Notes: generated from the letters alone by a model not told the origin. A stretch of 25,124 nucleotides of DNA from CAIVAT01 sp038212325 (GCA_038212325.1 JBBQUQ010000052.1:1-25124); one strand, 5' to 3'; positions 1-8,092 are shown, numbered from the stretch's first letter. Translations and numbers: made by a program.

Positions 1-3000
1 GTTCTTCCAGGGCACGTATCATCTCCTTGGGGTTTACCCTGTATTTTCTGGATGGCAGGTCGATGGTAATGTTTTCGTCCGGATCATGAATCCTGATTCG
101 CATGTGGCATTTACCTTTATGCAGTTTCGAAGCCTGGTGCAACTTATGAATCGTATCAACGGTGAGTTCGTTGAGAACCAGGGTGAGCGTCAGCACCTTT
201 GAGAATTTTTCCATCACTTCCGAAAGCAGGATTACCTGGCTGATGCGGATGGTCATCTGGTCGGGACTGTCGAACCGTGATTCAATGCGGGCCTTCAGAA
301 AAACATACTGCCCCTCCTCCAGCATATGCTTCCACTTGAGATATTCCTCAGAGAACATGGTAAGGGTGATGAAGTTGAAATAATCCTCCACCACAAAAGA
401 CCCATAGGGCTTTCCGGTTTTTCCGATCTTATGGTTCGCCTCGATCACGATACCGGCAAAAGTGACCTCCTTCCCTTTCAGCGGCTTCAAATCCTGCTTC
501 AGGTCCTCGATCGTTTTATTGCAGAATTGTTCCAGTTCAAACTGGTAATCATCGAGCGGATGCCCGCTCATGTAAAACCCGGTTACCTCCTTCTCCAGTT
601 TCAGTTGTTCGAGTTTTGACCATGGACGGCAATCGGGGAGCGTAACTTCTTTAAAATGCACCTCTTCCGCTTCTCCGAACAACGACTGCTGGATGGAATC
701 TTTCCGTGCATGGTAATCGGCGGCATGCCTCATGATTTTTTCGAGGAAGATAAGGTCGTCGCTATTCTCCTGGAAAAAATACTGGGCACGGTGCGTATTC
801 TCAAAACAATCAAAAGCACCTGCTTTTGCAAGTGATTCCATGCACCTTTTATTGATAAGGTGGGAATTTATCCGGCGTGTCATGTCAAAAATACTGGCAT
901 AGGGGCCATTTGCAATACGTTCATCCACAATACTTTTAACAGCTGCCTCTCCCACATTTTTAATTCCTGCCATGCCGAACCTGATCTCACCCTTTTTATT
1001 GGCGACAAAGGCGGTAGAACTTTCATTCACATCAGGACCCAGCACCGGGATATGCATCCGTTTGCATTCGTCGAGAAAGAGGGTGATTTCTTTCAGGTCG
1101 TTCAGGTTACGGCTCAGCACTGCGGCCATATACTCGGCAGGATAATGCGCCTTGAGGTAGGCCATGCGGTAGGCCAAATAAGCATAACATGTTGAATGTG
1201 ACTTATTAAATGCATAATTGGCAAACGCCTCCCAGTCTTTCCATATTTTGGTGACCACTGCCAGGTCGTGCCCGTTGTTTTTGCAGCCATCGAAAAATTT
1301 TGGCCTCAGGTCGTTCATCATGGCCTCAATCTTCTTTCCCATGGCTTTGCGCAACGAATCGGCCTGGCCTTTTGTAAATCCTGCCAGCTCCTGCGAGAGC
1401 AACATCACCTGTTCCTGGTATACGGTTATGCCATAGGTATCTTTGAGGTACTTGTCCATCACCGGGATATCGTAGGCAATTTTCTCCCTGCCATGCTTTC
1501 GTGCGATAAAGCTCGGGATATAATCCATGGGTCCCGGCCGGTACAACGCATTCATGGCGATGAGATCCTCGATCTTGTTCGGTTTAAGATCCCTCAGATA
1601 TTTTTTCATGCCATCCGACTCAAACTGGAAGATGCCGGTGGTTCTTCCAAGGCTGAAAAGCTCATAGGTCTTAACATCGTCAAAGGGAAGAGTTTCGGGG
1701 TCAATCTCAACGTCACGGGTTTCGCGGATGTTTATCACCGCATCCTTGATGATGGATAGGGTCTTCAGCCCCAGGAAATCCATTTTGAGCATCCCGACCT
1801 TCTCGATATATTCGCCATCAAACTGGGTGACATACAGGTCTGATTCCTTTGATGTGGTGACCGGGATATATTCAGTGAGGTTATCGCGGCTGATGATAAT
1901 TCCGCAGGCATGGATTCCTGTCTGACGAACGGATCCTTCGAGGCTTTCGGCATATCTAAGCGTTTCAGCAATGAGTTTGTTTGACGATGACCGCGCCGCC
2001 TTTAGTTCCGGTACCTCCTCATACGCTGCTTTCAGGGTAATGCCGGGCCGGGCGGGGATCAATTTGGTAAGCCGCCCCACTTCATCCAGCGGCAGGCGCT
2101 GCACCCGCCCGACGTCGCGGATGGCACCTTTCGCCGCCATGGTTCCGAAGGTAATGACCTGGGCCACTTTTTCCCTGCCGTATTTCTTCACTACCCACTT
2201 AAGCACCCGTTCGCGGCCATCCTCATCGAAATCGATGTCAATATCAGGCATCGAAACCCGGTCGGGATTGAGGAACCGTTCGAAAAGCAAATCAAACTTC
2301 AGCGGATCCACATCTGTGATCCGGATGCAAAAAGCAACCACAGATCCAGCCGCCGAACCGCGGCCAGGCCCGACGGACACCCCCATGTCGCGCGCTGCAT
2401 TCAGGAAATCCTGAACAATCAGGAAGTAACCGGGATAGCCCATCTTTTTGATGGTTGCCAATTCAAAATCAATTCGTTCAGTGATTTCCGGTGTTATTTC
2501 GCTGTAGCGCCTTACAGCACCTTCATACGTTATATGTTTCAGGAATTCGTCGGGATCGGTAAATTCCTCCGGCAGCGGAAAATCGGGCATGATCGGATCA
2601 CTGTGCAAACTGAAGGACTCAATTTTATCAAGCACTTCAATCGTATTTTCCAAGGCCTCGGGAATATCCGCAAAGAGTTTGTTCATCTCTTCCTTTGACT
2701 TGAACCATTCCTGGCCGGTATACCGCATCCGGTCGGGGTCATCCATGAACTTACCCGTGTTTACACAAAGCAACCGGTCGTGTGCCTCCGAATCGATCGC
2801 ATTCAGGAAGTGCACATCATTGGTAGCCAATAGTTTCACCTGGTGCTTGCGAGCCAGTCTGACGAGTTCCTCTCCCACCATCATCTGCCGCTTGTAAACA
2901 TCGCCGTCGCGCGTGGGATCGGTTGCCGGATGACGCATCAGTTCAAGGTAGAAATCATCTCCAAAAAGATCTTTGTACTCAGAAATGACCTGATCGGCTT

Positions 3001-3463
3001 TGGCAACATTACCCGCCTGGATCGCCCTTGGTATCTCCCCGGCGAGACATGCCGACGAGGCGATCAACCCTTCGTGGTATTGCTTTAACAACTCTTTGTC
3101 GATTCTTGGCTTATAGTAATGGCCCTCGACCCAGGCAAATGAGATCAGTTTGAGAAGGTTTTTGTATCCGGTTGCATTTTTAGCCAGCAGAATCAGATGG
3201 TCGCCTTTCCGGTCGACCATTTCGGTTTTTTCAAAACGGCTGCGTCGGGCAACATAGGTTTCGCAGCCGAAAATAGGCTTAAACCCTTTCTGCTTTGACG
3301 CAGCTTCCGCAAACTCCATGATCCCGAATAAATTGCCATGGTCGGTAACGGCAGCACCTTTCATGCCCAGCGACACGGCTTTGCCAACCATTTCCTTAAT
3401 GCGGCAGGCCCCGTCGAGAATTGAATATTGTGTATGTACGTGTAAATGAATAAAATCTACCAT
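1..3463 (-). CDS. dnaE: DNA polymerase III subunit alpha (3' end outside window)
   Basis: This is the catalytic subunit of the replicative DNA polymerase, which extends the primer strand in the replisome. Reading the minus strand from the ATG at 3463 gives about 1154 codons without a stop, running off the left edge, so the C-terminus is missing; full-length family members in this phylum are somewhat longer. The N-terminus carries the PHP domain signature with His6, His8 and His10 (IHLHVHTQYS). The polymerase palm motif PDIDIDF lies at about residues 406-412 and supplies the catalytic aspartates. A segment with the look of an OB-fold (KGKEVTFAGIVIE) lies near residue 995. The gene diverges from the DUF2231 gene, 116 bases away. 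Identification is very secure from the motifs; only the extent of the C-terminus is unknown. Confidence 0.97.
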   Translation of the reverse strand, partial: MVDFIHLHVHTQYSILDGACRIKEMVGKAVSLGMKGAAVTDHGNLFGIMEFAEAASKQKGFKPIFGCETYVARRSRFEKTEMVDRKGDHLILLAKNATGYKNLLKLISFAWVEGHYYKPRIDKELLKQYHEGLIASSACLAGEIPRAIQAGNVAKADQVISEYKDLFGDDFYLELMRHPATDPTRDGDVYKRQMMVGEELVRLARKHQVKLLATNDVHFLNAIDSEAHDRLLCVNTGKFMDDPDRMRYTGQEWFKSKEEMNKLFADIPEALENTIEVLDKIESFSLHSDPIMPDFPLPEEFTDPDEFLKHITYEGAVRRYSEITPEITERIDFELATIKKMGYPGYFLIVQDFLNAARDMGVSVGPGRGSAAGSVVAFCIRITDVDPLKFDLLFERFLNPDRVSMPDIDIDFDEDGRERVLKWVVKKYGREKVAQVITFGTMAAKGAIRDVGRVQRLPLDEVGRLTKLIPARPGITLKAAYEEVPELKAARSSSNKLIAETLRYAESLEGSVRQTGIHACGIIISRDNLTEYIPVTTSKESDLYVTQFDGEYIEKVGMLKMDFLGLKTLSIIKDAVINIRETRDVEIDPETLPFDDVKTYELFSLGRTTGIFQFESDGMKKYLRDLKPNKIEDLIAMNALYRPGPMDYIPSFIARKHGREKIAYDIPVMDKYLKDTYGITVYQEQVMLLSQELAGFTKGQADSLRKAMGKKIEAMMNDLRPKFFDGCKNNGHDLAVVTKIWKDWEAFANYAFNKSHSTCYAYLAYRMAYLKAHYPAEYMAAVLSRNLNDLKEITLFLDECKRMHIPVLGPDVNESSTAFVANKKGEIRFGMAGIKNVGEAAVKSIVDERIANGPYASIFDMTRRINSHLINKRCMESLAKAGAFDCFENTHRAQYFFQENSDDLIFLEKIMRHAADYHARKDSIQQSLFGEAEEVHFKEVTLPDCRPWSKLEQLKLEKEVTGFYMSGHPLDDYQFELEQFCNKTIEDLKQDLKPLKGKEVTFAGIVIEANHKIGKTGKPYGSFVVEDYFNFITLTMFSEEYLKWKHMLEEGQYVFLKARIESRFDSPDQMTIRISQVILLSEVMEKFSKVLTLTLVLNELTVDTIHKLHQASKLHKGKCHMRIRIHDPDENITIDLPSRKYRVNPKEMIRALEE

Positions 3464-3530
3464 GAACAGGGGAAAATAAATCGCGTGGAACTGATTTGTA
3501 AAATTATTTGAAAAACATCTCCAAAATATG

Positions 3531-3562
3531 GTTGTTAATAAATTACTTTTAACCTACATTTG
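3531..3562 (+). promoter_or_regulatory. Bacteroidota-type promoter before the DUF2231 gene
   Basis: The sequence shows GTTG at 3531-3534, a 20-base spacer and TACATTTG at 3555-3562. The second box fits the known Bacteroidota -7 consensus TAnnTTTG exactly. The first fits the -33 TTTG box at three of four positions. The ATG follows 17 bases later, so any leader would be very short. The promoter would drive the DUF2231 gene and probably the rubrerythrin gene behind it. The call rests on pattern only. Confidence 0.55.
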
Positions 3563-3579
3563 TTAAAAAATAGACAATC

Positions 3580-4008
3580 ATGCTCTCTTCTACACACTTT
3601 CATCCAATGCTGGTGCATTTTCCCATAGCCATCATCACCGTTGGTTTCCTGTTCGACCTGGTTTCAACCGTCTACAAAAAGGAACCCTGTTTGTCTAAAA
3701 CCGGTTACTGGCTTGAAATTATCGGGATGGCTGGCGCAATTTTCGCTTTTGGCTCCGGTTATTTCTTCACGAACCCGATGGAGGGTGAGGCAGGCATCAT
3801 GCGGGAGAAACATGAATTCTATGCCACAGCTACCCTGATTTCAATCATTATTGCCACTTTGTTCCGTATTGTGGTCACCTATATGAACAAAGAGGCTACA
3901 AACATGAAATACCTTTCCCTGGGCCTGTATTTTATCTCTTTTGTCCTTGTCTCCATCACAGGGTACCTTGGCGGCACGCTCGTGATTGAATATATGATCG
4001 GGCTTTGA
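3580..4008 (+). CDS. DUF2231-family small membrane protein
   Basis: A 142-residue integral membrane protein with four predicted hydrophobic helices, at about residues 10-30, 45-64, 82-102 and 115-138. The N-terminal segment STHFHPMLVHFPIAI carries the paired His-Pro and Val-His-Phe-Pro pattern typical of DUF2231 (PF09990). No enzymatic role is established for that family; the conserved histidines within or near the membrane suggest metal or haem contact, which is only inference. The stop codon lies 44 bases before the rubrerythrin start with no terminator between, so the two genes are probably co-transcribed. That pairing hints at a role in oxidative stress or redox handling at the cytoplasmic membrane. 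Family assignment is fairly sure, function unknown. Confidence 0.8.
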   Translation: MLSSTHFHPMLVHFPIAIITVGFLFDLVSTVYKKEPCLSKTGYWLEIIGMAGAIFAFGSGYFFTNPMEGEAGIMREKHEFYATATLISIIIATLFRIVVTYMNKEATNMKYLSLGLYFISFVLVSITGYLGGTLVIEYMIGL

Positions 4009-4052
4009 GCGTCTCACATGACCAGAGAAAACCCAATATTAAAAACAACATT

Positions 4053-4670
4053 ATGAAAAAAATGACCTTAATCTGCCTGGCGATGGTATTCATTGCAGGG
4101 CATCAGTCGATGGCCGGAACCGAAAAAACAATCGAGAACCTCAAATCCGCCTTCATGGGTGAGTCGACCGCCAGTGCAAAATATGCAGCTTACGCCGCAC
4201 AGGCCAGACAAGAAGGGCTGCTTCAAATCGCGACAATGTTTGAGGCAACTTCAAAGGCAGAGCAGATACATGCCGCCAATCATCAGTCGGTGCTGGAAAA
4301 AATGGGCCAGAAGACTGATCACGTCAAACCTGAATTTACAGTCAAAACGACCAAAGATAACCTGGAAGATGCGATCAAAGGCGAATCGTACGAAATGATG
4401 ACCATGTACCCCGGATTCATTGCCACCGCCAAAACTGAAGATGTTGCAAGTGCTTCAAAATCATTCCGCTGGGCCATGGACACTGAAAAGAAACACCAGA
4501 TTATGTACCAGAATGCCCTCAATGCCCTGAATGCCAAAAAAGCGAATACCCTGCCCAGGGTGTACTGGGTATGCCCGAAATGCGGCAATACCTATGATGC
4601 TGCTAAGCCGGAAGCCTCCTGCGCCTTTTGCAGCACGAAGAGCGAGAAGTACATTAAGTTTGGGAAATAA
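4053..4670 (+). CDS. Rubrerythrin with N-terminal signal peptide
   Basis: Rubrerythrins use a di-iron centre and a rubredoxin iron site to reduce hydrogen peroxide. In the 205-residue product every expected di-iron ligand can be placed: Glu37, Glu70, His73, Glu111, Glu114, Glu145 and His148. The C-terminal rubredoxin-like site is Cys174-x-x-Cys177 and Cys190-x-x-Cys193. The start at 4053 was chosen because it gives a clean export signal: MKK, a hydrophobic stretch (about residues 4-16) and a likely cleavage after SMA (residue 21). An upstream in-frame ATG at 4005 would add 16 polar residues and bury the signal. Classical rubrerythrins are cytoplasmic, so export to the periplasm is the odd feature. 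The DUF2231 gene just upstream could be a membrane partner (inference). Confidence 0.9.
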   Translation: MKKMTLICLAMVFIAGHQSMAGTEKTIENLKSAFMGESTASAKYAAYAAQARQEGLLQIATMFEATSKAEQIHAANHQSVLEKMGQKTDHVKPEFTVKTTKDNLEDAIKGESYEMMTMYPGFIATAKTEDVASASKSFRWAMDTEKKHQIMYQNALNALNAKKANTLPRVYWVCPKCGNTYDAAKPEASCAFCSTKSEKYIKFGK

Positions 4671-4693
4671 ACTGGCTGACATACTGACAAATT

Positions 4694-4738
4694 CCTGCAT
4701 TCCCTGCATTCCCTGCATTGCCTGCATTGCCTGCTTTG
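4694..4738 (+). repeat. Tandem 9-bp repeat, five units (CCTGCATTC/G)
   Basis: Starting 23 bases after the rubrerythrin stop are five head-to-tail 9-base units: two CCTGCATTC, two CCTGCATTG and one CCTGCTTTG. The reverse complement of the CCTGCATTG unit forms the tract at 18612-18650. The array is intergenic and reads through in all frames, but there is no sign that it is translated. It could arise by slippage or be the trace of a dispersed intergenic repeat family. Confidence 0.85.
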
Positions 4739-4778
4739 ATGCTGAAAACGAATACATTTAACCTGTATCATTAATTTT

Positions 4779-4810
4779 ATTGGATAATTCAAAAAAAATG
4801 CCGAATTTTG
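4779..4810 (+). promoter_or_regulatory. Probable promoter of the rpsP-rimM operon
   Basis: ATTG at 4779-4782 is followed, after 20 bases, by GAATTTTG at 4803-4810. This matches the Bacteroidota -33/-7 layout except for G in place of the first T of TAnnTTTG. A leader of roughly 45 bases would follow, containing a run of ATCA/ATTC tetranucleotides (about 4829-4855) ahead of the rpsP ATG. The call rests on pattern and position only. Confidence 0.45.
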
Positions 4811-4861
4811 CACCCCTTTTAATAAACTAATCAATCATTCATTCAATCAATCATTTAACAA

Positions 4862-5695
4862 ATGCCAACCAAAATCAGATTACAAAGAAGAGGTAAAAAG
4901 GGACAAGCTTTTTACCACATTGTTATTGCGGATGGTCGTGCACCACGTGACGGAAAGTTCATAGAACGAATTGGCATCTATAACCCTGTTGCAAAACCCG
5001 CTGAAATTGAGCTCGAATTCGACAAAGCCCTCGACTGGCTGAAGAAAGGCGCTCAACCTACCGATACCGTAAAAGCCATCCTGGCTTACAAAGGTGTCAT
5101 GTATAAAAACCATCTCCTGAAAGGTGTTGCCAAAGGGGCCATGACCCTGGAGCAGGCTGATGCCAAATTCCAGACCTGGCTTGATGAGAAGCGCCTGAAG
5201 ATATCGAGCAAGAAAAATGAGCAGGAACTCAGCCTTAAAGATGCAAAGAAGAAATTGTTCGCTGATGAAGTGAAGGTGAATGAAGCCAAAGCTGAAGCCA
5301 TTGCGAAAAAGCTGAACAAGGTTCGTTTGGACGAAGCTGCCCAGGCCGCCGAAGCCCGTGAAACTGCTGCAGCTGCCCTGGCAGCAAAAATTGCCGAACT
5401 TGAAGCTGCAAAAGTTTCTGATGTTGTGGAAGAATCAGCCGCTGAAGCAGTTGAAGCTCCTGCAGCAGAAGTGATTGAAGTAGCTGAAGTAGCTGAAGCC
5501 CCTGCTGCTGAAGTTACTGAAGTAGCTGAAGCCCCTGCTGCTGAAGTTACTGAAGTAGCTGAAACCCCTGCTGCTGAAGTTACTGAAGTAGCTGAAACCC
5601 CTGCTGCTGAAGTTACTGAAGTAGCTGAAGCCCCTGCTGCTGAAGTTGCTCCGGAGGTTTCTGAAGAAACCCCTGAAAAAGCTCCTGAAGCATAG
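4862..5695 (+). CDS. rpsP: 30S ribosomal protein S16 with long acidic C-terminal extension
   Basis: S16 binds 16S rRNA and helps assemble the 30S body. The N-terminal ~85 residues are a standard S16 core (MPTKIRLQRRGKK, then ADGRAPRDGKFIERIGIYNP). Typical bacterial S16 is about 80-90 residues; Bacteroidota versions are known to carry an extra charged tail, but this one reaches 277 residues. Residues ~115-190 are a Lys/Glu/Ala-rich, probably helical segment. Residues ~195-277 are almost only Ala, Glu, Val, Pro and Thr, with five 11-residue repeats (EVAEAPAAEVT type) at 209-263. The tail is strongly acidic and likely disordered. rimM follows after 37 bases, the usual rpsP-rimM order. What the tail does is not known. 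Confidence 0.97.
   Translation: MPTKIRLQRRGKKGQAFYHIVIADGRAPRDGKFIERIGIYNPVAKPAEIELEFDKALDWLKKGAQPTDTVKAILAYKGVMYKNHLLKGVAKGAMTLEQADAKFQTWLDEKRLKISSKKNEQELSLKDAKKKLFADEVKVNEAKAEAIAKKLNKVRLDEAAQAAEARETAAAALAAKIAELEAAKVSDVVEESAAEAVEAPAAEVIEVAEVAEAPAAEVTEVAEAPAAEVTEVAETPAAEVTEVAETPAAEVTEVAEAPAAEVAPEVSEETPEKAPEA
5486..5650 (+). repeat. 33-bp tandem repeat inside rpsP, five units
   Basis: Five consecutive 33-base units start at 5486, 5519, 5552, 5585 and 5618, each encoding 11 residues (EVAE-A/T-PAAEV-T/A). Units 1 and 2 are identical; units 3 and 4 have ACC for GCC (Thr for Ala), and unit 5 ends GCT instead of ACT. Because 33 is divisible by three, unit gain or loss changes tail length without breaking the frame. 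Near identity at the DNA level suggests recent duplication. Confidence 0.9.
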
Positions 5696-5732
5696 GTGCC
5701 TACGAAAGAATTACCTTAAATGCCGCTTCCTT

Positions 5733-6257
5733 ATGAATAAGGATGACTTTTATTACCTGGGAAAAATCCTGAAAACTCATGGCAATAAAGGGCAGGTTCA
5801 GGTTCATCTCGATGTGGATGACCCCGAAGAATATCACAGACTGGAATCCGTTTACCTCGATCTGCATGGTGAACGGATTCCTTTTTTTATCAAAACCGTT
5901 GAGCTTAAACACAACAGGAAGGCCATAGTTCAGTTCCAGGATTTTGAAACCCTTGAGGATGCTGAAAGCCTCCAGGGACTTGAGATGTACCTGCCCGTCA
6001 ACCAGCTGCCTGCGCTGAAAGGCAACCGCTTTTATTATCATGAGATTAAAGGATTCGAGGTAATCGACCAGCATCATGGAAATATCGGCGTGATCGAAGA
6101 CATCCTTGAATTGCCCCACCAGTCGTTGTTCCAGATCCGCCACGGGGAAAAAGAGATCCTCGTTCCCATCGTGGATGAGATCATTCAAAAAGTTGACCGG
6201 AAAAAAAAGATCTTGCTGATCGAAGCGCCGGCAGGCCTGATCGAAATTTATCTCTGA
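5733..6257 (+). CDS. rimM: Ribosome maturation factor RimM
   Basis: RimM binds S19 and the 3' domain of 16S rRNA during 30S maturation. The 174-residue product starts MNKDDFYYLGKILKTHGNKG, matching the N-terminal RimM beta-barrel domain (residues ~5-85). A PRC-barrel domain follows from about residue 95 (FYYHEIKGFEVID through KEILVPIVDEIIQKVD). The ATG at 5733 was preferred over in-frame codons farther up because those lie inside rpsP, and the family N-terminus begins just here. The gene sits between rpsP and the trmN6 remnant, with six bases separating its stop from the remnant's ATG, so all three were once one transcript. Length is normal for the family. Confidence 0.95.
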   Translation: MNKDDFYYLGKILKTHGNKGQVQVHLDVDDPEEYHRLESVYLDLHGERIPFFIKTVELKHNRKAIVQFQDFETLEDAESLQGLEMYLPVNQLPALKGNRFYYHEIKGFEVIDQHHGNIGVIEDILELPHQSLFQIRHGEKEILVPIVDEIIQKVDRKKKILLIEAPAGLIEIYL

Positions 6258-6263
6258 GCATCC

Positions 6264-6565
6264 ATGTCATTCCGCTTTCGCCAGTTCACTGTTGACGATA
6301 CGCACAGCACCCTTCGCGTCGGCACAGACTCCATGCTGCTCGGTTCATGGGCGAACCCCGGAATGGCTGAAACAATTCTGGATATTGGTACCGGATGCGG
6401 AGTGCTGGCGGCCCAAAGCCCGCCTTGCCTCCAAAGAGAATCCTGTCAGAATTCACAAAAAACAAGGTTTCCCGCCCGGAAGTCGGGGAGTTGATAATTC
6501 ATGATGCATCCGGCAAATTCACTGCCGAATATTTAGCGCTGTCAGGGGAGTTTCACAACTTTTAA
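6264..6565 (+). pseudogene. trmN6: tRNA1(Val) (adenine-N6)-methyltransferase remnant, internally deleted
   Basis: TrmN6 (YfiC) family enzymes methylate A37 of tRNA-Val and are about 240 residues long. Here the first ~49 codons (6264-6410) match the N-terminus: FRFRQFTVDDTHSTLRVGTD, then the SAM-binding motif ILDIGTGCGVLA. Homology then stops. In a different frame, about 6428-6565, the text ILSEFTKNKV ... GELIIHDASGKFTAEYLALS ... HNF-stop matches the family C-terminus. The central ~140-150 codons, which carry the NPPY catalytic motif, are missing, and the two ends are out of frame. An intact protein cannot be made; the N-terminal frame stops at 6494. The junction lies near 6410-6428. An assembly error is the main alternative to a true deletion. 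Confidence 0.8.
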
Positions 6566-6569
6566 TTTA

Positions 6570-6577
6570 TATATTTG
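6570..6577 (+). promoter_or_regulatory. Possible -7 box for the amidotransferase-marC-ywqK operon
   Basis: TATATTTG matches the Bacteroidota -7 consensus TAnnTTTG and lies 64 bases before the ATG at 6642, just after the trmN6 remnant. No TTTG box is visible 19-21 bases upstream, so this is a half-supported promoter only. Confidence 0.3.
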
Positions 6578-6641
6578 CATAAGCCCGCAGATTTTCAAAC
6601 GGCCATCAACGAAGTACGCACAAACCGTATATAGGCTATAT

Positions 6642-7436
6642 ATGAAAAAAAAATCTTACCTGATTGTTCTCGTTTTTGCAGTTTTTGCATGGATGAACCA
6701 GGCAATATGCCAGCCGGCTCCTGTGAAGATCGGAATTTCAAAAGCCTCTTCGAACTACCTGAATTGGCTGAAACGCTCGGATCCTGCAATTGAGACGGTC
6801 GATTTATATACCCTGTCCATTCCCGCCGCTGTTCAGCAGCTCTCCCAGTGCAGCGGGCTGCTTTTGACAGGCGGTGAAGATGTATGGCCGGGCAGGTATG
6901 GCAAGGAATACGACACCCTGAGATGCACTGACATGAACCCGCATCGCGACAGCCTCGACATGGCGCTCATCGAGAAAGCCCTGTCGATGAAAATGCCAGT
7001 TGTCGGTGTGTGTCGGGGCCACCAGATCCTCAACGTTTTTCTTGGAGGAACCTTGATCATCGACATCCCAAAGGACTACAGCAAGCGCATCCTTCACCAG
7101 TGCGACGATTATCTTCACTGCTTTCATGCAGTCAATGTGCGTGCAAAAAGCATGCTTGCAAACATCAGCGGGTGCGACTCCGCAACGGTAACAACAAACC
7201 ATCACCAGGCAGTTGAACAACTGGCGCCTCAGCTGACTGCAAACGCCTTTTCTGTTGACCGGCTCATTGAGGGCATCGAATGGCGGAACCCGCAAGGGAA
7301 GTCGTTTTTGCTGGGTGTTCAATGGCATCCCGAGCGAATGGATGCATCAAATCCGCTTTCGGGGCGCATTGCAGACGAGTTTCTTCAACAGTCAACAAAC
7401 TATTCCAACACCTGTCAACAAAACATGATCAAATGA
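6642..7436 (+). CDS. Exported class I glutamine amidotransferase-like hydrolase (peptidase C26, gamma-glutamyl-GABA hydrolase family)
   Basis: The 264-residue product resembles the PuuD-like C26 family, which cleaves gamma-glutamyl bonds. The catalytic triad is visible: nucleophile Cys124 in VVGVCRGHQIL, His229 and Glu231 in GVQWHPER. The TTNHHQAV segment near residue 186 is also typical of the family. Unlike cytoplasmic PuuD, it starts with a Sec signal (MKKKSYLIVLVFAVFAW, cleavage probably near residue 21-24), so it should act in the periplasm. A gamma-glutamyl peptide or a cell-wall-derived gamma-linked peptide are possible substrates; this is inference. Its stop overlaps the marC start (ATGA at 7433-7436), implying translational coupling. 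Family call firm, substrate unknown. Confidence 0.85.
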   Translation: MKKKSYLIVLVFAVFAWMNQAICQPAPVKIGISKASSNYLNWLKRSDPAIETVDLYTLSIPAAVQQLSQCSGLLLTGGEDVWPGRYGKEYDTLRCTDMNPHRDSLDMALIEKALSMKMPVVGVCRGHQILNVFLGGTLIIDIPKDYSKRILHQCDDYLHCFHAVNVRAKSMLANISGCDSATVTTNHHQAVEQLAPQLTANAFSVDRLIEGIEWRNPQGKSFLLGVQWHPERMDASNPLSGRIADEFLQQSTNYSNTCQQNMIK

Positions 7437-8092
7437 GGATCCACGACTTATACCTGCATGGCATTACGGTATTCATGGGTTTTTTTGCCATGCTGAACCC
7501 TATCGGCAACATACCGGTTTTCCTTGGCATGGTGCAGGATTTTGACAAGAAGACCCAAAACAAAGTGGCCCTTAGGGCAACTGTGACTGCTTTCGTGATC
7601 ATTACAATCTTTTGCATTTTCGGACATATCATTTTCCGGATATTCGGAATAACCGTTCCGGCATTCCAGATCGCAGGCGGAATCATCGTGTTCATCATTG
7701 GGTTCCAGATGCTCAATGCCAAGGAAAATCCGATTCATTCGCAATCACCAGATGAAAAGGAGCAGATGATGCAGATTGCACACGACATGGCCATTACGCC
7801 ACTTGGTATCCCGTTGCTGGCTGGTCCGGGAACAATCTCTACTGCCATGAACTTCGTTGGGGTTGAAAAATCAATTACAAATGTGGCGCTTGTAATCGCC
7901 ATATTCGGAATCATGTGCATGGTCACCTACCTGCTTTTTGTCTCCTCCCGCCTTATTGCCAATAAAATCAACCCCAGCATGCTCAAGGTCGTTTCACGGA
8001 TCATGGGCCTGATTTTAGCCGTCATCGCCGTTCAGATGATGATCAACGGCATTGAAGGCACCATCGACATTTTCAACCAGCCCCAGCGATGA
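7433..8092 (+). CDS. MarC family integral membrane protein
   Basis: A 219-residue membrane protein with about six hydrophobic helices. The signature MLNPIGNIPVFLGM (residues ~17-30) and the half-way ITPLGIPLLAGPGTIS motif are characteristic of MarC/NAAT proteins, whose two halves repeat each other. Despite the name, E. coli MarC is not involved in multiple antibiotic resistance, and the transported substrate of most members is unknown. The start at 7433 (MRIHDLYLHGITVF) was chosen over in-frame ATGs further up because those lie inside the preceding gene and would add a non-membrane leader. It overlaps both neighbours by four bases, indicating one tightly coupled operon. Confidence 0.93.
   Translation: MRIHDLYLHGITVFMGFFAMLNPIGNIPVFLGMVQDFDKKTQNKVALRATVTAFVIITIFCIFGHIIFRIFGITVPAFQIAGGIIVFIIGFQMLNAKENPIHSQSPDEKEQMMQIAHDMAITPLGIPLLAGPGTISTAMNFVGVEKSITNVALVIAIFGIMCMVTYLLFVSSRLIANKINPSMLKVVSRIMGLILAVIAVQMMINGIEGTIDIFNQPQR

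Noticed and set aside
4694..4738. CRISPR array or coding collagen-like repeat
   Set aside because: Units are 9 bases with no spacers, and no frame through them is joined to a credible gene.
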